64,000 bases of DNA, taken from NCBI RefSeq assembly GCF_029227915.1, contig NC_079878.1, forward strand, positions 27,243,501 to 27,307,500, in the 5' to 3' direction. This stretch comes from Hydractinia symbiolongicarpus (Eukaryota > Cnidaria > Hydrozoa > Anthoathecata > Hydractiniidae). Shown here piece after piece: positions 33,629 to 43,143 of this stretch (position 1 is its first letter; each line of letters begins with the position of its first letter). A model generated the notes under the pieces. That model searched no databases, was not told the DNA's origin, and worked only from the letters and a program-made list of their open reading frames with translations. Made by a program: the position numbers and the translations under genes.

Positions 33629-34033
33629 TTGTCAGGTGGCAACTCGTACTTCTGTCACTACTGCAATAGTTACCAAACTGCAACAGTTGAAAAAGAGGTC
33701 GCAGAGTGCAGTTCAATTTTAGTTCTGCAATTAAAGCGCTTTGCCTATAACAAAGGTCTTGTGTCTAAGGTTTGTTCTCCTGTCACATCTTACCCGGGCA
33801 CCGTTTCTATACCTATCACTGTAGACAGTGAAGTCTCTTGTCGCAAGCACTACAACTTAAGGGCTGTAATTAACCACTCCGGAAATTTGAACAATGGCCA
33901 TTACACTACTGTTGCTTATAACCAAGTGCATGGTAAGTGGTTTCATTGCAACGACAGAGCAGTGGTCCCTTGTAAACAAAGCTTGCTTAATGGTGTGCAA
34001 CCTTACATCCTTTTTCTTGAAGAGGTTAGGTAA
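33629..34033 (+). pseudogene. USP domain C-terminal fragment, element C
   Basis: An uninterrupted frame begins in the zinc ribbon (FCHYCNSYQTATVEKEV), then ILVLQLKRFAYNK, the His box INHSGNLNNGHYTTVAY, WFHCNDRAV and a C-terminal YILFLEEVR. The catalytic Cys half is missing because the copy is 5'-truncated, so it cannot act alone. It shares more with elements B and E (NNGHYTT..., CNDRAV) than with A and D, defining a second subfamily. Confidence 0.8.
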
Positions 34034-34769
34034 ATTGCAGTCAGCACCACAACTTCCGGCTTATGTCAGCAGGGGGTTTGACTATTCTTATATCTTTTTA
34101 TTTATTTTTATTTTTTTATTATTATTATTATTATTAATATTTTTTTGTTTGTTTGTAGTCTTGTCTTTGGAGAGTGACGACTCCACTTATTACCCCAGTC
34201 AAAATAAAAGCAAAAAACAAAAAAAAAATTACGCCAGCAAGGGGGTTTGACTGTACCAGGTTCTATCTTTGGAGAGTGACGACTCCACTTATTACCACAG
34301 TCAAAAAGAAAAAAACAAAAAAAACAAAAAACAAAATAAAAATTATGTCAGCAAGGGGGTTTGACTGCACTGGTCTTATCTTTGGAGAGTGACGACTCCA
34401 CTTCCTACCCCAGTTACACAAGATTGTACAGAGTAGGACAGATAAAAAGTTATGGATGAAAAAAATGTCTAGTTCCTGCTGAAGACTGTTCGAAGACCTC
34501 TTTTGAGGTGACTCAGCTAGACATTTTGGGTACCTTGGTTCAGGAATATGAGTCGAAACCCTTGTACCCTTTACAGAAGTCCTGTCCTACTCTCTATGTC
34601 TGTTTCTTTGTTTAATTTTTGTGCCAATTTCCTCCTTGGGAAAAGGAAGAATTGTGTTCCTTTATATGAGCATGTTCTTTAGAGGAGCAAAACCTCTGGA
34701 ATTTAAATTTTAAGACTTAACTGGTCGAGTTTATCATTGTGCGTGCCTTTTGTAATTTTTATTCTTTCT
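33629..34769 (+). mobile_element. USP retroelement-like copy C, inserted in Helitron copy 4
   Basis: Helitron sequence stops at ATTAATAA (33628) and resumes at TGGCTGGGTACC (about 34770). In the intact copy (59745-59770) these are nearly adjacent, so this is a clean 1.14-kb insertion in the opposite orientation. It contains the C-terminal third of the USP, three hairpin modules (about 34065-34205, 34237-34306, 34354-34425), the inverted pair ATGTCTAG (34465-34472) / CTAGACAT (34517-34524), and the family 3' end. Strongly 5'-truncated, as expected for target-primed reverse transcription. Confidence 0.85.
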
Positions 34770-35092
34770 CTATTGGCTGGGTACCTTTTGGCAAAGTTTC
34801 TTTTGCGACTTGTAATAAATGCTGAGGATTTATACCAATGACTGTTCTCTGTAATTCATTAGCATTTAAGATGTTTGTTTGGGCTAAAGTACAATCTTCA
34901 GCATGCTGCAGTTCATTTTTTTCTGCTTCTTCAGATACAGATTGTATCCATATGTCAGCATTAATTGGCCATTGACTACCAAAACTTTGAATTGCATAAT
35001 TATTCCAATCAAATGTAGGCCCGCCATCATGAAGAACCTGTTGTACATGGTGCCTACCAATATCTCTCATTATTGCTCTACCTATGTTAATC
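34770..35092 (-). mobile_element. Helitron copy 4, middle fragment
   Basis: Minus-strand frame with ...PTFDWNNYAIQSFGSQWPINADIW..., ...ILNANELQRTVIGINPQHLLQ, collinear with 59761-60100 of Helitron copy 3. It is bounded by USP element C on the left and USP element D on the right. A short internal deletion removes the ADINEPD stretch. Confidence 0.85.
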
Positions 35093-35099
35093 TCCTGGT

Positions 35100-35495
35100 A
35101 AAAAGTCTAAACTTAAAGGTCTTTTACATCTCGCCTGCGATTGGATAATTTTGTCTGACTTAAAGGACGGATTTGTTTTCCCTGGGCATATTGCTTTAAC
35201 ATCACTCAGGCCAGATCTCGTTATCTATTCCAACAACAGGAAGCATGCGATTGTGATAGAGCTTACCTGTCCCTGCGAGAAAAATATGGAAAATTGGCAT
35301 TCAACTGAGATGTCCAAATACAATCCTCTGGTGAACATCATCAAACAAAACGGTTGGCATATAGATCTTTTTGCCATCGAAGTAGGTGCCAGAGGCTACT
35401 GCTCTCGATCTGTTTCTTCGTGTTTGAAAAGACTGGGATTGGATCGCAGAAAAACTTTTGTGCATGAAAGCTTCTTTCTGTATTTGGGTCGCTAG
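35100..35495 (+). CDS. Endonuclease-like domain of USP element D
   Basis: The frame is open from the 5' border and gives LLHLACDWIILSDLKDGF, then VFPGHIALTSLRPDLVIYSNN, HAIVIELTCPCEKN, NWHSTEMSKYNPLVNIIKQN, and HIDLFAIEVGARGYCSRSV...CLKRLGLD. The RPDL strand, the IELT strand and the ExxxxY helix have the order of a PD-(D/E)XK restriction-like endonuclease, as at the C-terminus of R2/NeSL-type and related LINE proteins. Such enzymes nick the target DNA. It ends at a TAG (35493-35495) followed by stops before the USP frame; in element A the two domains are separated only by a one-base shift. The nuclease assignment is from motif pattern, not a search. Confidence 0.55.
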   Translation, partial: KKSKLKGLLHLACDWIILSDLKDGFVFPGHIALTSLRPDLVIYSNNRKHAIVIELTCPCEKNMENWHSTEMSKYNPLVNIIKQNGWHIDLFAIEVGARGYCSRSVSSCLKRLGLDRRKTFVHESFFLYLGR

Positions 35496-35558
35496 AAATA
35501 CAAAGGTATGAAATGACACATCCCTATTTCAACCAACTATTCCATACCCACTCCTCTA

Positions 35559-36602
35559 ATGCCAAAGTCCAAACAACCCACAGTCAACAAGCCCAATACA
35601 CCTGTTAAAGTAGGCCCAGACCCACCTACCCACAGCAAAGTAGATCACGCAGGATTAATAAATAAAGGAAACACCTGTTACGCTAATTCCATCCTGAAAG
35701 CATTAACTGCAATCCCATCATTTTGGTTACATTGTGCTTCGGAATCTTCTCTTGTTAATCCTCTATTGAAGTCTGTTATGCTGAGTATGTCCATGCTGTC
35801 CCAGTCTTCCACAGCTGTTGACCATTCCGCCTTCTTAAGAGCCTTGCAGCGTGAGATGTCCAGCATTAGAAAGACTCCATTCGATATTATTACCCATCAG
35901 GACGTGCCAGAATTACTGCTTCATGTCTTGGGTGAATTAACAGGCCCTTCGGTTATCGCAAATAATATTATCACCAACATTATAAGCACTACGATGTAGC
36001 TTATTTCCAAAGACCTGACAGGTTGAGTTCATCATTGCGGTGGCTTGCCACCTCTTTGTAAATTATTTTCTCATGTAATGCATTCTTCTTACCAACAAGC
36101 AGGAAGAGGAAAGTATGCCTATTTTGCCACTCCCTCAGAAATCTCAGAATGCGTTACAGGTTCAATTAGTTGTTTTTTGCAGCCCGAAAATTTGTCTGGA
36201 AATGACAGGTGGCTTTTCCCGCAGTGCTCTTCTTATCAAGACAGTACAAGCGAAACGGTTTTCACCCAGTGTGGAGACATTCTAATTATCCAACTGAAGA
36301 GATTTACGTTTCTTGATGGAAGAACCCTAGAAAATAACAAATTTGTTACCTGGCTTTCTTCAAATGACGACATTTTTAGAGTTCGCTCTCAGCCAACGGA
36401 TGACATATCATTTAACAACAAATATTCGTTAGCTGCCACTATTAATCATTCGGGCACCCTAGGAGCAGGTCACTATTGGGCATTCATTAAAGATCGCAGC
36501 TGTGGCTCATGGTTAAGATGTGACGATAAATCATTTGTTAGAGTTGCACCATCCGATTTAAATAACTCTTCTGTGTATGTGTTGTTTTTTGTGAAAATGT
36601 AA
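35559..36602 (+). pseudogene. USP domain, element D, split by a short tail insert
   Basis: The N-terminal part (35559-35998) has a basic leader (MPKSKQ), Cys box GLINKGNTCYANSILKAL and THQDVPELLLHVL. Then 35997-36070 is an insertion of the family tail end. The second part (to 36602) has zinc-ribbon remnant FPQC (first Cys replaced by Phe), IIQLKRF, His box INHSGTLGAGHYWAFIKD, WLRCDD and VYVLFFVKM. The catalytic Cys, His and Asp are present, but the insertion and the loss of the first zinc cysteines would inactivate it. Intact USP domains hydrolyse ubiquitin linkages. Confidence 0.8.
35997..36070 (+). mobile_element. Tail-only insertion inside the USP frame of element D
   Basis: 74 bases match the extreme 3' end of the B/E subfamily (TTTCCAAAGACCT(A/G)ACAGG, CATTGCGGTGGCTTGCCACC, TTTGTAAATTATTTTCT). 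The matching sequence is at 51365-51435. This looks like an extremely 5'-truncated insertion or a template-switch product. GGTGGCTTGCCACC is a perfect small hairpin. Confidence 0.75.
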
Positions 36603-37331
36603 AAATTGTCTGATTAACATTCACATAAAAGGGGGAGGGTTATCTTTCCCTAGCGGTTTTGTATTACCCCAGATGTTTCTGTCACAAACAGTCTACCGTG
36701 AACCTAGAGTTTGCTCACTCTTCACTCTCTTATACAGTAATCATAAAAAGCATAGCAAGGGGGTTCGACTATGTCCTGTCTTTGGGTGCGACAACCCCAC
36801 TTTTTACCCCAGTCCAGTTGGAAGGCCAAAATTTGCTCACTTGGTCTACAGTGTTAACGATCCTGCTGTACCCATAGTTATTCTTGTAAGAAGCTCTGCA
36901 AGGGGGTGTGAAATTTCTCTTTCATGTCTTCGTGGTTTTACGCCCACGCATATCCCCCCAGTAACTTCAGGCTGGTCCTAAGCATCAATCACCTGTGTAA
37001 GGCTGAGTGTTGGGATCCCGTAACACGTGTAAAGCTACAGCCAGGTTCACAAGTTCTGGCACATAGGTAGTTGTTTGACCCCCTTTTTATAGTTTTTATT
37101 TATTTGTATATATATACGTTTTATGTCAATATATGTTTTTGTTTTGTTGTTGCAATATTTGTATTGTCCAGAGGGTTGCTTTTTCAACTAACTTGGTTGT
37201 ACAGAACATCCTTGTAAAAGGGAGATCTTGCTTTGCATAGAGATCTTTAGAGGGTTTAACCTCTACCACTTAAAATAAGAGTCATTAGACTAGTCGAATC
37301 ACTTCGGCTTGCTGTTTTGTTATCTCATAAT

Positions 37332-37616
37332 CATTGTGCAATGCCAGAATTTTCGGAACATTGCGTCTGTATATTGTGATGATTGATCGAAGACTGAGTA
37401 TTGGTTTCAATAATCATTGCACGGGTGTGACTTTGTGTTCTCTGGGGTTTTTTTTATCGAATGATTGTTTAGCCTCTTTCAATGAATCAATGAATTATTA
37501 CTGATGGGCATTCTTCGGTTTAACAAGGGAACCAAAGCAGCAAATGAGTCATGTTGTCCCTTCAAATCTTCGGTATTGTGCCACGTTCGAATAGAAAATA
37601 TTATGACCATAGCTTA
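37332..37616 (-). mobile_element. Helitron copy 4, third fragment
   Basis: Collinear with 60105-60390 of copy 3 (serine/glutamine-rich linker, then the ESFAAAL region), with many substitutions. It ends at GACCATAGCTT, after which sequence is unrelated. Together the three fragments are one Helitron copy split twice by USP elements. Confidence 0.8.
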
Positions 37617-37989
37617 AACTAAACTGTACCACATGTTCAGGCAGAGCACTTTAGTACAGGTATGCAGTATATCAAGTGCAACACACACACACAGCCATTA
37701 AGGTGTAATATATATTTTAGAAAATATATTTTCTTCAACTTTAGCTGAAATAAAAACACAATTTTTATATTTTACCATGTCATAGCGAAAACAGTCAGCA
37801 AACTTTTTTTAATTTTCACAAAATGTTCCTGGTATTTAAAATATATGTGTACTTTAGTGAACCATTAGTATAGGTAAACGAACCTTTCCAAAAAAAAATT
37901 TAGCCCAACTTTTGTTAAATAGAAACACAGCTTGTCCAGGTTGCGTGATTAGTACAAGTATACTGTGTCACCTCACACATACGTTTTGG
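37617..37989. other. Non-coding stretch
   Basis: No gene is recognised; a short (CA)n run lies near 37680. Confidence 0.5.
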
Positions 37990-38440
37990 CATAATACCCT
38001 TTTCAAAAACAAATAAAAATTATGTCAGCAAGGGGTTTGACTGCATTGGTATTATCTTTGGAGAGTGACGACTCCACTTCCTACCCCAGTTACACAAGAT
38101 TGTACAGAGTAGGACAGATAAAAAGTTATAAAGTTGAAAAAAATGTCTAGTTCCTGCTGAAGACTGTTCGCAGTTCGTTTTGAGGTGACTCAGCTAGAGA
38201 TTTTGGGTACCTTGGTTCAGGAATATGAGTCGAAACCCTTGTAACCTTCACAGAAGTCCTGTCGTACTCTCTCTGTCTCTTTGTTTGTTCAATTTTTGTG
38301 CCTATTATCTCCTTGGAAAAAGAAAGAATTGTGTTCCTTTATATGAGCATATTCTTTAGAGGAGCAAAACCTCTAGAATTTAAATTTGAAGACTTAACTG
38401 GTCAAGTTTATCATTGTGCGTGCACTTTGTAATTTTTTCA
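37990..38440 (+). mobile_element. Solo tail of a USP element (subfamily B/C/E)
   Basis: Matches 34320-34740 of copy C almost throughout: one hairpin module (38027-38094), TGTCTAG...CTAGAGA (one arm mutated), TGAGTCGAAACC, and the end ...AACTGGTCAAGTTTATCATTGTGCGTGC. No USP codons are left. It is the product of a strongly truncated insertion. Confidence 0.8.
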
Positions 38441-39000
38441 TTTTTCTTTGTTTAAGTGAGTGAAGCTATTCGCGCTCAAAACAAAGGATATCCGTACATT
38501 GACGAAGTGAGAAGTAAGCAATATGGTAGCCAATCAAAAAGAGCGGTCAGTATTCTGAAAAAATATCCTGCAACATTTTATGGGAAAAGTTCCTGTGCAA
38601 GATCAAAAATTAATCGTGAAATCTGATATGTACATTTTCAAAAAAAAGTTTATTCCACCTTCGGTTTAAATAAAAACTGCGGAAACAGCTCATTGTTACT
38701 CTGTCCAGCTAATCACAACAGTTTTTTTGGAGAACAAGTTCATGACAATAGGATAAAAAAAATTTATTCCCAACTGAAGAGACACTTCAAAACAGTAGCA
38801 ATTAATTGGGCTAGCTTGGTACATAATATTTTTTACACTCATGATAAAATATGCTGTTAATTTTTTTTGATTTGCTATGTCATCAAAGCACTTGACCCCT
38901 CCCCCATTCCCCATCCCCATAATCAAGCGTAAGTAATTTCGATGAAAATTTGGCTCTCCACTCCCCCTGAATGTTAGAAACACATGCCCTTTGTGGCTAA
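38441..39000. other. Non-coding stretch
   Basis: No gene is recognised on either strand; the minus-strand frame at 38.7-39.0 kb has no recognisable content. Confidence 0.45.
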
Positions 39001-39175
39001 GCGGCGCCGTAGATTAGTGGTTATAGCTCTCGTACTCTGTGCGGGAAACCGGGGTTCGATTCCTCTTGGCGGCAATTCAACATGGGCGAGTAAATGTTAC
39101 CATAGCCCTGGGTTAATCCATTCTCCCTCAATGTTAAAAACAGCCCTTAGCAACGTAAACAATTATTACACCTTC
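39001..39175 (+). repeat. tRNA-derived SINE-like repeat
   Basis: Box A-like TAGATTAGTGGTTATAG (from 39010) and box B GGTTCGATTCC (39053-39063) lie at tRNA spacing, and the 3' acceptor side is TGGCGGC. The 5' acceptor strand pairs poorly, so it is not a functional tRNA. About 100 bases of body follow (CATGGGCGAGTAAATG...), ending in an A-rich stretch. Confidence 0.55.
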
Positions 39176-39394
39176 ATGTAAAAAATAATAATTGAGAACA
39201 GAACGTACTACGAACTGCAAAAAATATGTATGAACAGCTATGTTAATTTCCTGACTTTGCTAAACTTTTTGGTTCTTGATCTTTGGTATAAAGTTGACAA
39301 ACACAACAAATTGTATGGACGATTGTAGCTAGAACCAGCTATCTGATGGGGCATTCCTATATTGTAGAATTATCCCACTCACTGTGTAGAAAAT

Positions 39395-39665
39395 GTATAT
39401 AAAGGTAGCTAGCTAGCTAGCTATAGTTAGAAAATGTAGCTGAAAGAATATTTCTATTAGCAAGCTATTTTGCTGATTTTATGAGAGGCAAAATAGCTAA
39501 TTTTATGCTAGAAACAGTTACCCCAACTAAGTAGTTAATTTTAAGCTAGTCTTGTAGCTACTTGTGCTAACCATAGGTACTGTTTGCTCTTTTTATGCTA
39601 GCTAGCTAAATACTATCTAAGTTCTATTATTATTCTATCTAAAAATGCAGTTTTAAGCTAGCTGG
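39395..39665. repeat. AGCTAGCT-rich low-complexity region
   Basis: GCTAGCTAGCTAGCTA at about 39407 and many further GCTAGCTA/TAGCTA words. No gene. Confidence 0.7.
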
Positions 39666-39959
39666 CTTTAGGTGTGAGCTGATATACCCTTTCTTCGTTT
39701 TCTTGAACAAGCCCTTTTGTCAGTTGCGATATCGCCTAGATTAACGAAAGTTTAAGTTTAAGCCGCTATGTGTCTAAGAAAAAATCATATGATATTAGTA
39801 AAATTGATTTATGTATCACGTGGCTAAAATTTGTAGACAAATTTAGTCTGAACTGGAAGCAGTAATATATACGCTTGACACTATCTTTAAAAGGCAACAA
39901 AATCTTCATCACCGTGCTAAAAACATGTTGTCTCGCTCATTAAAAATGTAATAGAGAAT

Positions 39960-41400
39960 CTGGGAAACTGACATAAAAACAGTCAAGTTAAAAGTCCACA
40001 CGAGTAGCACCACGAGTGGCCACGAATGACCACCAGTGACTGCGAGATTGTAAGGTATGGTAACGACTACAAGTCACATCTGATTGTAACCAACAAGATG
40101 GCATCACAGGTGGTGCAAACCCTAACGGTTTGCACATTGCAGGGGGTTGTGTTTGAGCAACTGCTTGGTACATTGTAGATGGTGCGAAGAAGTGAGCTGC
40201 AAATGGCATGTAGACAGAGATGTTACGGCTGATGGATCAGGAACAGCACTTGTATTGGTAGATGGTGGAGATGACACTTTTCTAAAAACTTTTTTTCCCT
40301 ATGTCGTTTTTTTTAAGTCCCATTTCCTTATTTGTTTTTGAATCTTCTACTGCTTTTGTGACGTTTACCACTGTGCCTCGTCTTTTTTGTTTTGCTCTGA
40401 GCTTTTTCAACAGCTCTACTATGTAATTGAAAGTTATGTTCACCTCAGCACCTACTGCGAGTGTGTGGTAGCAAAAGTCATATATGAAATATATGAGACA
40501 ATCACATGTTAAAAAAGTACGTGACAGAAACAATATGCGGTGTTTCACTGCACATACTTTTGGCAGTTCGCATTGATGGATTATTGGAATTTCTTTTGTG
40601 ATACAGCCTGGATTATTGAGGGGACGTTTGGCTTTTGTAAAAAATCCTCTAACCACATTATCAGGCAAGTCAAATTGGGTGAAAGGAAAGTCTTCTGCTT
40701 CAAGCGGAAGCTTTCCTCGTCGTGTGTCACTTATGATGGTGGCAGAAGTACTTGGTCTAGGGACACAGTCGGCGTTACCAACATTCGGCTGCTGTTCAGC
40801 AGTGACTGGTAGAAGATCATCTCTTTAAGACCGCGTTGTTTGGCAAATCGATGAAAAATTTGTTCAGAAGGTTTTCTTCGATGCTCTTGGCAAGTCTTTA
40901 AAATCGTCGTAAGCATGTAACAACGACAAGTATGGTCGTGGCATTTGATATCGACCTTCGTTTTATATTGCTTTTTGTCTATCGCGATAAAGACAAATTG
41001 ATCTGTTTTTTTAACTTTTGGAGTGTCACAGTCAGGGAAACATCTGTGTGACTGTTTGATGTTTTGATGAGAGTCTATCTCATTTTTACTCAAAAAATTT
41101 AACCACTCAATTGGATTTTTGGCCATAATTTTCTTCGAAATAACTTCTTCCTTGTGCATGTAATGTCATTGTTTTTTTGAATAGTTTTCTTTTATATTTC
41201 TCAAAATAATCCAAAAACGATTTCCTTTAAGTTTTGTGTGGGAACACTCAATGTTTCTCCGTTTTAGAAAGGACTTCTCTACAAGACTTTCGTAAGCCTG
41301 TTCTGATTCACATGTATATAAAGCTTCATTCCGAGAATTAAGTGGATCACCAATTATGTCGTTCACAATAGTACTTGAAACTGACTTTGGAAAGGAAAGT
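39960..41400 (-). pseudogene. Unrecognised protein-coding remnant(s)
   Basis: Minus-strand frames follow one another: NDIIGDPLNSRNEALYTCESEQAYESLVEKSF... (41366-41166), then MAKNPIEWLNFLSKNEID...CDTPKVKKTDQFVFIAIDKKQYKTK...CHDHTCRCYMLTTILKTC (41159-40731). After a frame break come RGFFTKAKRPLNNPGCITKE... and VGAEVNITFNYIVELLKKLRAKQKRRGTVVN... (to 40282). The codons after the first frame break continue sensibly, so these are probably exons or pieces of one decayed gene. CHDHTCRCY could be a zinc site. The upstream end is fused to an RT fragment. I do not recognise the family. Confidence 0.35.
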
Positions 41401-41820
41401 TTCTCTGATATAAATAGTCGTGAGGGTTTACGATACGTGTTGATAATGTAAGCAGATAGTACCGGGCGTATTATTCGGATATTGTGTAAGGTACTGAGAG
41501 ATTCATTGAATTGAAAGCGTTCTTTGCATCTATAAGTAGGACTGCATCGTTTGGTTCAGTTTTAAAAATTTCCCTCGTAGCATGAATTGCCGCCTCTGCA
41601 CCTGCGCCATGACCTGCACACGTTTGCAGTGGTCCAGCAGCTGCTTTTATTTCGATGTTAACTGTCGACGTTATTACCTTGCCAACAATCCTTCTAAGTA
41701 ACTCTCCGACTGCTATTGGTCGTATACCGAGGTTTTTGTCGAGTGGTATTAATCGCGATGAAGTGAATGCTTCTAGGAGATCTGGGTGATAATACTATGT
41801 TACGAGGTTCTTTGCCATTC
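41395..41820 (-). pseudogene. Reverse transcriptase fragment
   Basis: On the minus strand: SSRLIPLDKNLGIRPIAVGE, LLRRIVGKVI, AAAGPLQTCAGHGAGAEAAI, AVLLIDAKNAFNSMN, then INTYRKPSRLFIS. This matches an RT family common in marine invertebrate genomes (GxRPIxxGE, ...QxCAG..AG.EAA.HA, LLID..NAFNS). Only RT motifs 1-A are present and at least one stop occurs. It joins the unrecognised gene remnant at about 41395. Which retroelement class it belongs to is not certain. Confidence 0.6.
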
Positions 41821-42420
41821 GTGCGATCTCTTCCCTCAATTCCTTTCCTTGGATGCTAAAATTTTTGAAACATAAGATGCAGTGATATATATCAGAATCC
41901 ATCCTGGAACGACCAGCAGATGCCTTAGTTCTCAGACTAGTTCTAAAATAGGTTGTTCATTAATAGTCAAAAATGTGCGAGAGTACATAATCAATAGGTC
42001 CGTATATGAGCACGTTAATTTCCTTATAGATGTTATTTATTGTTTTTTTTTATAAATTGTGCATAATAATGTACATTTCCCAAAAATCGTTGTTGGACGT
42101 GAGTATGTTTTTTGGAATGATATTAATGAGTGGTAAATTCGCTTCATTGATGGTATTTACTAAATCCAATGTAAGTTGTGACGGAGTGTCTTATTCGGGT
42201 GCATCCTCTGTACATTACTGCAATGGTCGTTTTGTGCACGAGTTCATATGACGTTTCAATCCATGAGTACTTCTACAAACCTTTTTACAATGGAAGTATG
42301 TATGTGTGGTAATTTTGATGTGTTGTAATTTCTTTAGTACTCACCATTGTAATAATGATCGTACTTGTTGTTGTTACTCTTAAATTCTGTAAAGACTTTA
42401 TCTGCGATATTCGAAATTGA
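41821..42420. other. Non-coding stretch
   Basis: No gene is recognised. Confidence 0.45.
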
Positions 42421-42429
42421 CACAAATTT

Positions 42430-42800
42430 GTCAATTAGTACCAAGTACCCTCTTGTCTTCTATAGTGGCAACCAGTACAACTTTTAAAAACTTGTTACCC
42501 AGTACCATATCTCTTTCTATGAAAGTACGCAGTAATCCTTAAAGGTTGTAACCCAGAACAATATCTTTCTCTACAATAGCAACCAGTACTATTTTGAACT
42601 TAGTTTCCAGTGCAATATCTTTCTCTAAGACAGTGCGCAGTACTCTTTTAAGCTTGTAACCAAGTACAATATTTTTCTCTACAATAGCACCCAGTACTAT
42701 TTTTAATTTAGTATACAGTACCAAATCTTTCTCCGTAGTAGCACCCAGTGCTATTTTAAACTTGGTACGTAGTGCCAAATTTACCTCTACAGTAGCACTC
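42430..42800 (-). repeat. 60-bp tandem repeat encoding a 20-residue unit
   Basis: About six degenerate units of 58-60 bases with the core AATATCTTTCTCTA(C/A)A(A/G)TAGCA. On the minus strand they translate without stop as repeats of roughly VEKDIVLG-K-KIVLGAI. The period is a multiple of three, but no start or flanking coding sequence is recognised. Confidence 0.65.
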
Positions 42801-42998
42801 AGTATTATTTTAAAAGACTCCTATAGCGTTTCAAAATTAATTCACATTCGGGTTATTCTAGAGTCAATTTCAAAAGCTTTAATGTCACCTTTATGTGCTT
42901 ATTTAAATACATCTAAGACGCATTATTTAAAGGTTCTGAAATCTGTTATAAATTTTTTTAAAAGGGACCAATAAGTGGCAAAACGACATAAAGGCACT

Positions 42999-43143
42999 AC
43001 ATATCAACTGTCAAAGGCCACATGGAATATAAATTATGTAATAATCTATTGCTTGTTTCCCAATCATCCCTATCAACAAAACGGCAGATAGTATCAGCTT
43101 CAGTATTCAGATTTCTGGAAATGTCCTTTGACAGTTGATATGT
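42999..43143. repeat. 19-bp inverted repeat at an inversion joint in the DIRS remnant
   Basis: ACATATCAACTGTCAAAGG (42999-43017) is the exact reverse complement of 43125-43143. Both arms encode PLTVDM, on opposite strands. The repeat therefore marks a duplicated joint of an inverted segment rather than a terminal repeat. Confidence 0.75.

Larger units (their letters stand above)
35093..37331 (+). mobile_element. USP retroelement-like copy D, inserted in Helitron copy 4
   Basis: Helitron sequence breaks at CTATGTTAAT (35092) and resumes at ATTGTGCAATG (about 37332). These are adjacent in copy 3 (60095-60112), so the 2.24-kb insert is delimited well. It carries the endonuclease-like domain, the USP domain and a tail of the A/F subfamily with hairpin modules at 36757-36815 and 36893-36965. 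The 5' end falls at the same codon region as in copy A. The 3' end is ...GTTATCTCATAATC. Confidence 0.85.
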
